6,020 bases of DNA from Anaerolineales bacterium UBA3905. Lineage in GTDB: Bacteria; Chloroflexota; Anaerolineae; Caldilineales; Caldilineaceae. The notes under the pieces were generated by a model, which searched no databases, was not told the DNA's origin, and saw only the letters and a list, made by a program, of their open reading frames with translations. A program made the position numbers and the translations under genes. This document shows, in pieces, positions 1-5,810 of this stretch (positions are counted from its first letter, which is position 1; every line of letters starts with the position of its first letter). The stretch covers positions 1-6,020 of the forward strand of contig DGFH01000036.1 in the NCBI GenBank assembly GCA_002391565.1, written 5' to 3'.

Positions 1-208
<208 letters not shown>

Positions 209-218
209 GACAACTATG

Positions 219-224
219 CTCCTT
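219..224 (-). promoter_or_regulatory. Shine-Dalgarno of the hydroxyacyl-CoA dehydrogenase
   Basis: On the minus strand this reads AAGGAG, 10 bases before the ATG at 208. It fixes the start of the partial dehydrogenase just ahead of its Rossmann motif. Confidence 0.7.
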
Positions 225-355
225 GAATATTCAAATGGGATGGCGAGGCAAACGATTCGATTATCTGGGTTTGCTTCGGGGATAGTGTGTCACTGCAATG
301 TTGCGAAGTCGTTTTGAGGGGATTGTTGCGGAAAGGCGCTGGCTGAAGACCGGCG

Positions 356-395
356 GGTGATGAGCGACGGGTGACTTCACCCGTCGCTCATCACC
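356..395. repeat. Perfect 19-bp inverted repeat (long hairpin, possible terminator)
   Basis: Bases 356-374 (GGTGATGAGCGACGGGTGA) are the exact reverse complement of 377-395, with only CT between them. The hairpin begins 12 bases after the stop codon of the 548-residue lipoprotein gene, where a transcription terminator would sit. On the minus strand no T-run follows the stem (the next bases are CCGGTCTTCAGCC), so it does not fit a classical intrinsic terminator. Each arm also holds two copies of GGTGA. It may stop transcription or protect the 3' end of the mRNA, or be a copy of a dispersed palindromic repeat. The structure is certain; the role is not. Confidence 0.85.
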
Positions 396-407
396 TGTCA
401 GCATCCG

Positions 408-2054
408 TTACTCAACCGTAATCTGCACGTTCACATCGGCGGCCGGGGCGATGGGCAGAATTTGTTCCTGAATCAACTGCATGACAGCCGGGTCTTCAAG
501 GGGCGTGCCCGCCAGATAGGGCTTTGCCAGTTCAAGCGCCGTTGCCAGCGAGGCAGCGTCATAGTCGATCGACATCAATTCCGCGCCATTCACTTTGATC
601 GACAGGTTATTGGGCGTGTTGACGATATCCACCGTCTTTGCCTTCAGATCGTTCAGAATTTGCATCACATTAGGCGGCAGCGCGGGCAGCGTCACGCCAA
701 GCTGCGCCAGTTGTTCCGCAGAGAGGCCGCCGATGGAAACGATCTGTCCACCCTTGACGCCGATCTTGGCGCGAATCACAGGTGCGGCCATGTCACCCAA
801 CTCGGCGGGGGCATAGGTCGCTTCAGCCGGTGCAGCGCTCTGATCGACTTCGCCGCTCAGGGCAATACGCGTGGTGATGCCGTCCTTCAATAACGCGTTC
901 ATGCCAGCGTCGAGCAGTGCAGGCGGTAGACCGCTCTGCGCACCTGCAATGCCAGCGATGGTCGCCATGCTGCCCGGTGCAAAACGGATGCGTGGCAGCG
1001 CCTTGCCATCGACGGCGATATTGATGGCTTCGGTTGAGGCGTTGATCGCCAGTTGCCCGACGCCCAGGTCGCGCAGCGGCTGCAACGCCTCTGTGGGCAG
1101 GGTGACGCCAGGGATCGCCAGCCCCAATACCTGCAGGCTGCCATCGTCGCCGAGCTTCACAGGCAGATCAGAGAGTTTGAGGTCGACCGGCTGACCGCTC
1201 AGATCGACATTCAGCCCCAGGTTCATGTTGGGCAACTGGCCGGTGACGCCGCTGACCATTTCTGCCACAGCGCCAACGCCGGGCAGCGACGGCAGCAACC
1301 CTGACAGCCGTTCCAGGTAGTTGCCATCGTAGGCAATCCCGGGCATCGGGGCGCCGTTGATGTTGATAGCAATCCCACCGGGCGTCGTCTGAATGCCGAG
1401 ATTTTCGATGCCGAAGCCCTTGAGTTGCGCCAGCAGACCAGGGTCGAGTTGAAGCGGATTGGCGCCACCGGTTAGCGGGGCCAGCAGGTTGCCCGGAATG
1501 CCGCCGATGCTGCCGGCGCCATTTTCATCGAACGAGAGGCCGAGCGACAGCGGCGGCGTCTCGCTTGCCGGCGCCTGCGGTGAGACCGCTGTTTCGCCAC
1601 GCCACGCCGGGATATTTTTGGCCGCGCCACTGGCAGGCGGCACCGACACAGCTGCTCCCAGCCCGATCCGGCGTAGCCAGGGAATCACAGGGGCGACGGG
1701 CGCCGTCGCTGGCGAATTGGCCAGCAATTGTTCCAGATTGCCAGCAGTCTCGCTGTTCCAGTTGATATAGGGCTGATCTTGACCGTCGATATAGACATGA
1801 ATGCCATTGGCGCCCGCGCGCAATTCGACTTTTTGCCCCAGGGATTGCACCAGCTTCACCTGCTCTGGCGGCAGTTGCGCCACCCCAATGCCATAAACGC
1901 TGGCTGCACCATTGGCGTCGATGTCAACGGGCACCGATGGCAGGTTGAACCAGGTCTTGTCCTGACCGCCTGCCCCGGCGCTGCACGCCGCAATCACAAA
2001 CACGACGAACACCACCACCAGGAGAATCGGCAAGAATGTGCGTTTCGCCTGCAT
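408..2054 (-). CDS. Large lipoprotein of unknown function with four degenerate repeats
   Basis: A 548-residue protein that I do not match to a named family. Residues 1-24 form a lipoprotein signal: Lys4 and Arg5, a hydrophobic stretch at 7-23, then lipobox I-A-A-C with Cys24 as the lipidation site, so the mature protein should be tethered to the outer face of the membrane. The rest has four diverged repeats at about 42-111, 169-255, 289-370 and 425-514. Each ends in a related core: HVYIDGQDQPYINW (86-99), IAININGAPMPGIAYD (228-243), INIAVDGKALPRIRFA (344-359) and LSIKVNGAELMSIDYD (484-499), followed by a helical Leu/Ala segment. Before the core there is usually a Leu-Pro-rich helix, as in LPPEQVKLVQSLG. 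Pro/Ala linkers separate the repeats (about 113-168 and 401-424). No catalytic motif is visible; a binding or scaffolding role is only a guess. The start is supported by GAGGAG 7 bases upstream. It is spaced well apart from both neighbours, so it is probably transcribed alone. Confidence 0.85.
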   Translation of the reverse strand: MQAKRTFLPILLVVVFVVFVIAACSAGAGGQDKTWFNLPSVPVDIDANGAASVYGIGVAQLPPEQVKLVQSLGQKVELRAGANGIHVYIDGQDQPYINWNSETAGNLEQLLANSPATAPVAPVIPWLRRIGLGAAVSVPPASGAAKNIPAWRGETAVSPQAPASETPPLSLGLSFDENGAGSIGGIPGNLLAPLTGGANPLQLDPGLLAQLKGFGIENLGIQTTPGGIAININGAPMPGIAYDGNYLERLSGLLPSLPGVGAVAEMVSGVTGQLPNMNLGLNVDLSGQPVDLKLSDLPVKLGDDGSLQVLGLAIPGVTLPTEALQPLRDLGVGQLAINASTEAINIAVDGKALPRIRFAPGSMATIAGIAGAQSGLPPALLDAGMNALLKDGITTRIALSGEVDQSAAPAEATYAPAELGDMAAPVIRAKIGVKGGQIVSIGGLSAEQLAQLGVTLPALPPNVMQILNDLKAKTVDIVNTPNNLSIKVNGAELMSIDYDAASLATALELAKPYLAGTPLEDPAVMQLIQEQILPIAPAADVNVQITVE

Positions 2055-2061
2055 AAGCAGT

Positions 2062-2067
2062 CTCCTC
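2062..2067 (-). promoter_or_regulatory. Shine-Dalgarno of the four-repeat lipoprotein
   Basis: On the minus strand it reads GAGGAG, 7 bases before the ATG at 2054. It selects the start that places a complete signal peptide and lipobox at the N-terminus. Confidence 0.75.
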
Positions 2068-2158
2068 TTTTGCTCACATCAAGTCGGAAATATCGGTCGG
2101 ATGGGTAGACGACGGCAGCACGAATACTATCTGGTCGTGTTACCCGTGAGTGTAAGAG

Positions 2159-2172
2159 CATGATACATCATG
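2159..2172. repeat. Short palindrome CATGAT-AC-ATCATG
   Basis: A 6-bp perfect inverted repeat with a 2-base centre lies about 105 bases upstream of the start of the four-repeat lipoprotein. It has the size of a dimeric regulator site, but no recognised regulator consensus and no convincing promoter is attached to it, so an operator role is speculative. Confidence 0.3.
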
Positions 2173-2181
2173 TGTGGATAA
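2173..2181 (-). promoter_or_regulatory. Single consensus DnaA-box sequence
   Basis: On the minus strand this reads TTATCCACA, the classical DnaA box. It is isolated: I saw no second box nearby and no AT-rich unwinding region, so it is not an origin. It may be a regulatory DnaA site or a chance match. Confidence 0.3.
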
Positions 2182-2249
2182 CGCACAAGCGACTATGATG
2201 GCGGGTGCATTCCCAACGTGTGCTCATTGCCTGTGGGATCGGAGTGTCG

Positions 2250-2543
2250 CCACCGAGAACCGGCGGTTGCGAACCGCCGCTACGCAGCAATCCGCCCATG
2301 CCGTAGACGCCGCTCGCAGCGGCGTGATCGCGCTATTCAACCACCGCCATCCCACCACCGAGAACCGGCGGTTGCGAACCGCCGCTACGCAGCAATCCGC
2401 CCATGCCGTAGACGCCGCTCGCAGCGGCGTGATCGCGCCATCCCACCACCGCCATCCCACCACCGAGAACCGGCGGTTGCGAACCGCCGCTACGCAGCAA
2501 TCCGCCCATGCCGTAGACGCCGCTCGCAGCGGCGTGATCGCGC
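2250..2543. repeat. Array of three 84-bp REP-doublet (BIME-like) repeats, 105-bp period
   Basis: Three cores of 84 bases at 2250-2333, 2355-2438 and 2460-2543 are identical by eye and start exactly 105 bases apart. The two 21-base spacers (2334-2354 and 2439-2459) differ at only three positions. Each core holds two hairpins with 8-bp stems and 3-base loops. Hairpin A (first copy 2261-2279) is CGGCGGTT-GCG-AACCGCCG, followed at once by CTAC; hairpin B (2307-2325) is ACGCCGCT-CGC-AGCGGCGT, preceded at once by GTAG. Read outward from the shared 19-base centre, both are GTAG plus a hairpin with loop CGC, so each core is a pair of REP-like elements in opposite orientation. REP elements of this type are known to be moved by RAYT (TnpA-REP) transposases; no such gene is in the window. 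Confidence 0.85.
2261..2325. repeat. Inverted pair of GTAG-hairpin REP elements (copy 1)
   Basis: The minus-strand element is GTAG (complement of 2280-2283) then the hairpin 2279-2261. The plus-strand element is GTAG (2303-2306) then the hairpin 2307-2325. The bases between the two GTAGs (2284-2302) are unpaired. The same pair recurs at +105 and +210. Confidence 0.75.
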
Positions 2544-2594
2544 CATTTCGGGGAAAGCGACAGACGGCAGAGTATAGATAGAAGATTGGAGTGG

Positions 2595-2630
2595 CAAAAA
2601 TGAAGGTCGGAGCAAAGATCTGCTCCGACC
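2595..2630 (-). terminator. Intrinsic terminator of rplI
   Basis: On the minus strand, 38 bases after the rplI stop codon, a perfect 10-bp stem (GGTCGGAGCA, 2621-2630 pairing with 2605-2614) encloses a 6-base loop. It is followed by TTCATTTTTG, a T-rich tract. This is a standard Rho-independent terminator and marks the end of the rplI transcript before the repeat array. Confidence 0.85.
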
Positions 2631-2667
2631 CGATGCGATATGTGCTATGCGACGTAAATGGAATGAA

Positions 2668-3192
2668 TCAGCCAGCAGCTTCCTGCGACTTGGCGGCTTT
2701 GGCGATGGCGCGTGCTTCGGCGGCGGCCCAATCCTCACCCTCGCGCACAACGGCTACCTGGAAGGACGCAGTCACCTCTGGCATCAAACGGATGCTGATG
2801 TTGTGAATGCCCAGGTCGCGCAAGCCATGATCCAACTCGATGCGGCGGCGATCCACCTCAAAGCCGACCACCTCGCTCAGCTTTTCGGCAATATCGCTGC
2901 TGGTGATCGAACCGTAGAGCCGATCGTTTTCACCGGCGTTGGCGGCGAAGAGCAACTTCTTGCCCGCGATCATCTGCGCCTGTGCTTCGGCATTGGCGCG
3001 TTCGCGCGCCCGACGGCGCGTAGCAGCGGCCTTAATCTCTTCGGCCTGCTTCATGGCGCCACGCGTGGCGAGCACAGCCAGACCGCGCGGCATCAGATAG
3101 TTGCGGGCATAGCCGCCAGCGACGGTATAAACCTCGCCAGCATGCCCCAATTCGGGAACATCTTTGGTCAGTAGAACTTTGACACGCGCCAT
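2668..3192 (-). CDS. rplI: 50S ribosomal protein L9
   Basis: A 174-residue protein with the full L9 signature at 16-43 (GHAGEVYTVAGGYARNYLMP at 16-35, then RGLAVLAT). L9 binds 23S rRNA near the L1 stalk through this N-terminal domain. The charged long connecting helix runs about 44-76 (Ala/Arg/Glu-rich), and the C-terminal domain about 77-148 includes NDRLYGSITSSDIAEKL at 90-106. L9 is typically near 150 residues, so the tail from about 149 on (REGEDWAAAEARAIAKAAKS) is an acidic-then-basic extension. The start is supported by AAGGAG 7 bases upstream. In many bacteria rplI follows rpsF, ssb and rpsR; here it stands alone with its own predicted promoter and terminator. Identification is secure. 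Confidence 0.97.
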   Translation of the reverse strand: MARVKVLLTKDVPELGHAGEVYTVAGGYARNYLMPRGLAVLATRGAMKQAEEIKAAATRRRARERANAEAQAQMIAGKKLLFAANAGENDRLYGSITSSDIAEKLSEVVGFEVDRRRIELDHGLRDLGIHNISIRLMPEVTASFQVAVVREGEDWAAAEARAIAKAAKSQEAAG

Positions 3193-3199
3193 GACGTTT

Positions 3200-3205
3200 C
3201 TCCTT
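3200..3205 (-). promoter_or_regulatory. Shine-Dalgarno of rplI
   Basis: On the minus strand it reads AAGGAG within AAAAGGAGA, 7 bases before the ATG at 3192. A strong site, as expected for a ribosomal protein. Confidence 0.8.
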
Positions 3206-3288
3206 TTGACAAGCGCATCAGTTGATACGTGGTTTGCAGTTCAGTGACTGCTTTGCTGATTGCCACGCCAGAAGGCAGGCAGACCTCT

Positions 3289-3317
3289 ATCATACCGAAA
3301 AGCTGGCGTTCACCCAA
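3289..3317 (-). promoter_or_regulatory. Predicted sigma-70-type promoter of rplI
   Basis: On the minus strand: -35 TTGGGT (3317-3312), a 17-base spacer, and -10 TATGAT (3294-3289, five of six matches). Transcription would begin near 3282, giving a leader of about 90 bases. Position, spacing and the lack of any gene upstream on this strand support it; the -35 is weak (three of six). Confidence 0.5.
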
Positions 3318-3362
3318 ATCGAGGGGGAGGCGATGGTAGATTGGTTTGCTGCTGTAGTGGAT

Positions 3363-3391
3363 TCAACAGCTAAGCTGACTCATGCTATACT
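3363..3391 (+). promoter_or_regulatory. Predicted extended -10 promoter of the SH3b lipoprotein unit
   Basis: The -10 TATACT (3386-3391, five of six) is preceded by TG one base earlier (3383-3384), an extended -10. A -35-like TCAACA (3363-3368, four of six) stands 17 bases upstream. The start of transcription would be near 3398, with a leader of about 85-90 bases. Confidence 0.5.
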
Positions 3392-3485
3392 GCGCAACGC
3401 ATCGATGGCGCCGCTCTGATCGAGGGCAAGGCACACCTGATTTACATTCCATCTTCCGGCGCCGCACGAAAAGGCTTTTGTGGTG

Positions 3486-4763
3486 ATGCAACCTGGCGAC
3501 ACACACACAACCCCTGTTGAATCAAACTTGTCTGACCAGGCGGCGCCTGGCTTGCGTCGGCGCTGGTTGGGATTGGCGGCGTTGCTGTTCTTGCTGAGTA
3601 TGACGGCAGGTTGCGCGTTTTCCAATCTGCTGGCGCCCCCCACCCCGACGCCTGCGCCAACGCGCACGCTGGCGCCAACCTTCACGCCAACGCCAGAGGC
3701 GCTCCAGCCGCTCGTCGTCGTGACGCCCCCGCGCGATGGCACGCCGGGCGTCATCGTGATCCAGCCGACCATCGCCGCCGGTCAAGTCATTATTGCGATT
3801 CCGCCTACAGATACGCCCGCACCGCCGCCTACCGAAACACCGGCGCCTACGCCGACTGCACCGCCGTTGCAACAAACCGCCACCGCTGTCGCGCTGATCG
3901 CCCAGATGACGGCCGCTGCACAACAGACGCCGTTGCCTGGTTTCCCCACACCCACGCCGACGCTCATCCCTACCGATACGCCCACGCCCGGCCCAACGGC
4001 GACGCCTTTCATCATTGTGGACAGTGGCTTTGTGGCATTGCGCACCGGGCCCGGGGTGCAATATCCCCAGGTGGCGCAGCTTGGCCCCGGCATCCCCATC
4101 GCCATCATCGGGCGCAACCCGCAGGGCGACTGGTACGAGGTGTGCTGCGTCAACGGCGCCTCCGTTTGGGTGGCGGCGACGCATGTGCGCGTGGTCAATG
4201 AAACACGGGAGGTGGCGTTGGTTGTAGCGCAGCCGCCGCCCACCTTTACGCCCACTTTCACCCCTACGGCCACCCCTACCGAAACCTTTACGCCCACGGC
4301 GACCCCATACCCTTTCGAGCGCGCCATCGGCCCGCAGTTCTTTCCGACAGAGAATCAGTTCTTGACTATTTGGGCTTATTTCTTTGTCGGCGTCCTCAAC
4401 GATCCGTTTGCACCGGAGGAGCCAGCCGAAGGCTACTTTCTGGATGTTCGCTTTAAGGGCGTTGAGCGCCCTAGCACTAACCCGGAGCGACCCAGCACCA
4501 ATGTGATCGAGTATAGCGCTGCTCCAGGCGCTGGCAATCGCGTCAAGTACAACTACAAGTACGAATACCGCCCACCGGCCGAACCGACCCCGGCGCCGGG
4601 CGCTGTGGCAACGCCGCGCCCTTGCGAGCTGCTTGGGCAGGGTGTGTGGCAGGTGTGGGTGCGCGACGGCGCCGGCAATCAGCTTTCCGATGTCGTCGAG
4701 TTCTCCACCGATTGCAACAACCCAAACCGTGAGGTCTATCTAGGGTTTGTGCGCATGCGCTGA
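3486..4763 (+). CDS. SH3b-domain lipoprotein with Thr-Pro linkers
   Basis: About 425 residues from ATG 3486; GTG codons at 3480 and 3483 in the same frame are alternatives, with AAAAGG at 3469-3474 as a weak ribosome site. After a polar stretch come Arg24-26, a hydrophobic segment about 28-39 and lipobox T-A-G-C with Cys43, so this is an exported lipoprotein. The n-region is unusually long (about 26 residues). A Pro/Thr/Ala-rich linker with many TPTP units runs 50-173. A bacterial SH3 (SH3b) domain follows at about 175-236, with ALRTGPGVQYPQVAQLGPG, then DWYEVCCV and VWVAATHVRV. A second TP linker (249-276) leads to a C-terminal domain (277-425), probably beta-rich, with Cys380 and Cys410 as a possible disulfide and a NREVYLGF end. 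SH3b domains usually bind cell-wall peptides; no enzyme domain is present. The next gene is a paralogue 32 bases downstream. Confidence 0.88.
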   Translation: MQPGDTHTTPVESNLSDQAAPGLRRRWLGLAALLFLLSMTAGCAFSNLLAPPTPTPAPTRTLAPTFTPTPEALQPLVVVTPPRDGTPGVIVIQPTIAAGQVIIAIPPTDTPAPPPTETPAPTPTAPPLQQTATAVALIAQMTAAAQQTPLPGFPTPTPTLIPTDTPTPGPTATPFIIVDSGFVALRTGPGVQYPQVAQLGPGIPIAIIGRNPQGDWYEVCCVNGASVWVAATHVRVVNETREVALVVAQPPPTFTPTFTPTATPTETFTPTATPYPFERAIGPQFFPTENQFLTIWAYFFVGVLNDPFAPEEPAEGYFLDVRFKGVERPSTNPERPSTNVIEYSAAPGAGNRVKYNYKYEYRPPAEPTPAPGAVATPRPCELLGQGVWQVWVRDGAGNQLSDVVEFSTDCNNPNREVYLGFVRMR

Positions 4764-4779
4764 CGCGCGCCCAAACCAT

Positions 4780-4786
4780 GAGAGAG
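4780..4786 (+). promoter_or_regulatory. Weak Shine-Dalgarno deciding the second lipoprotein start
   Basis: GAGAGAG lies 9 bases before ATG 4796. A TTG two codons upstream (4790) would have only 3 bases of spacing, so the ATG is preferred. Confidence 0.5.
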
Positions 4787-4795
4787 TGATTGAGT

Positions 4796-5803
4796 ATGAA
4801 GTCAATGCGTTTCATTTTGCTGTTTACCCTGGCAGTGCTCCTGCTGGCCGGTTGTTTTGGCAGCCGTGAGGTCAGCCAGGAAGCGCCCGCGCCGCTGCGC
4901 TCGCCATATCCGACCTTTACGCCGACGCCGCCGCAACCGCCGACGCCTACACCGCCCCCTACGATCGAGACCGCAGCCCCGGAGACCGCTATGCTCGCCG
5001 CTCCGGTTGCTGCCGCCCCGGTGGAGCAAGCCGCTTCCCCGGCGCAGACAGCGTTGGCCGTCATCAGCGACGATCTGATCAACCTCCGACGTGGCCCAGG
5101 CCTGGAATACCCGCCGATCAAGCTCGGCATGCGCGGCGATGAGTTCACCATCATCGGGCGTAGCGCCGATGATCTCTGGTGGCAGATCTGCTGTGTCGAG
5201 GAGCTGCCCGCCTGGGTCAGCAAGACCTACGTCGAGACCGACGGTCCGGTGGATGCAATTCCCGTCGCCGATCCCAATGCTGCGGCGCAAGAGGGCGTCA
5301 TCCTGGCGCCAACTGCCGCCCCAGCGCCGGTGACGCAGAATCCGTCGGAGGCGCCAGCAGAAGCGCCTGCAGCCGAAGCGCCCGCCGAGGCTGCGCCACC
5401 AGCGGAAGCCGCACCGCCTGCCGAAGCGCCTGCGCCGGCTTTCCCGTTTGCACTGACCGCACAGGAGTCATTTCCAGAAAACAATGACCTGGTGCGCATC
5501 TTCCTGTACGTCTACCAGGGCGAGAGTGCGCTGCCCGGTTACACGTTGCGCGTCACCAAAGATGGCGCCGAGCTGCCGGTCAACGGCGTCTCTGCGGACG
5601 CCGCCGGGCTGACCTGGCCGACGGCCAGCCCGCGCCAGCGTTTTCAGAACATGAAGGTCGAATTTGCTGGCGTCAATCCGGGCGGAAGATGGGAAATCCA
5701 GCTGGTCGATGGCGGTGGCGCACCCGTTGGCCCTGTGGCAACCTTCACTCTGACCGCCACCGACACGAACCGGGAACTCTACGTTCGCTACGAAAAACAG
5801 TAG
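4796..5803 (+). CDS. SH3b-domain lipoprotein, paralogue of the preceding gene
   Basis: 335 residues from ATG 4796. A compact signal peptide (Lys2, Arg5, hydrophobic 6-18) ends in lipobox L-A-G-C with Cys20. A TP-rich linker (about 38-56) and an Ala-rich linker lead to an SH3b domain at about 85-146: INLRRGPGLEYPPIKLG, then LWWQICCV and AWVSKTYVE. It aligns with the upstream protein through LR-x-GPG-x-x-YP, IIGR, the paired cysteines in CCV, and the closing W-V. A second linker is Pro/Ala/Glu-rich (about 184-215, PAEA and PPAEA units), unlike the Thr-Pro one upstream. The C-terminal domain (216-335) also aligns with the neighbour's: SFPENNDLVRIFLYVYQG against FFPTENQFLTIWAYFFVG, and NRELYV against NREVYL. 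The two probably arose by tandem duplication and are co-transcribed. Expected location is the outer face of the membrane; the ligand is unknown. Confidence 0.88.
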   Translation: MKSMRFILLFTLAVLLLAGCFGSREVSQEAPAPLRSPYPTFTPTPPQPPTPTPPPTIETAAPETAMLAAPVAAAPVEQAASPAQTALAVISDDLINLRRGPGLEYPPIKLGMRGDEFTIIGRSADDLWWQICCVEELPAWVSKTYVETDGPVDAIPVADPNAAAQEGVILAPTAAPAPVTQNPSEAPAEAPAAEAPAEAAPPAEAAPPAEAPAPAFPFALTAQESFPENNDLVRIFLYVYQGESALPGYTLRVTKDGAELPVNGVSADAAGLTWPTASPRQRFQNMKVEFAGVNPGGRWEIQLVDGGGAPVGPVATFTLTATDTNRELYVRYEKQ

Positions 5804-5810
5804 TTCCGCC

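Larger units (their letters stand above)
2074..2594. other. Gene-free intergenic region with repeat array
   Basis: This stretch lies between the upstream side of the four-repeat lipoprotein and the terminator of rplI. Its left part (to about 2249) holds a 14-bp palindrome and one DnaA-box match. Its middle (2250-2543) is the three-copy 105-bp repeat. Open frames across it exist only because the period is a multiple of three and the repeat is GC-rich; their translations are the same Arg/Ala-rich block three times, so I call no gene here. Confidence 0.75.
3193..3479. promoter_or_regulatory. Divergent intergenic region between rplI and the SH3b lipoprotein genes
   Basis: These 287 bases separate leftward rplI from the rightward lipoprotein unit and are more AT-rich than the genes. 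They hold one predicted promoter for each direction. The two do not overlap, and their -35 elements face each other about 45 bases apart. A small hairpin (GCAGT/ACTGC, 3236-3251) lies in the expected rplI leader. No coding region is supported here. Confidence 0.55.

Noticed and set aside
260..265. GATAAT on the minus strand as a -10 for the dehydrogenase gene
   Set aside because: No acceptable -35 lies 16-18 bases upstream, so the hexamer alone is not sufficient.
462..893. Plus-strand frames inside the four-repeat lipoprotein gene
   Set aside because: They are antisense to a gene with a clear lipobox, ribosome site and internal protein repeats.
2124..2155. Possible promoter of the four-repeat lipoprotein (TTACAC with TAGTAT or GATAGT on the minus strand)
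   Set aside because: Spacing is 20 with the first -10, and the -35 matches only two of six positions; too weak to call.
2173..2181. Replication origin
   Set aside because: There is only one DnaA box, no cluster, no AT-rich unwinding element and no dnaA or dnaN gene nearby.
2250..2543. CRISPR array
   Set aside because: The repeat unit is 84 bases with two internal hairpins and near-identical 21-base spacers, unlike the short repeats and unique spacers of a CRISPR; no cas gene is present.
2174..2581. Open frames across the repeat array on both strands with a repeated Arg/Ala-rich translation
   Set aside because: They exist because the 105-bp period keeps frame; the sequence is explained by palindromic hairpins, several frames are open at once and no ribosome site supports a start.
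3522..4184. Long minus-strand frame opposite the first SH3b lipoprotein (Arg-rich)
   Set aside because: It is a shadow of the Thr-Pro coding region: composition is Arg/Gly low complexity with no domain, while the plus frame has a signal peptide and SH3b domain.
4543..5223. Minus-strand frame spanning the junction of the two lipoprotein genes
   Set aside because: It overlaps two well-supported plus-strand genes and has no recognisable motif.
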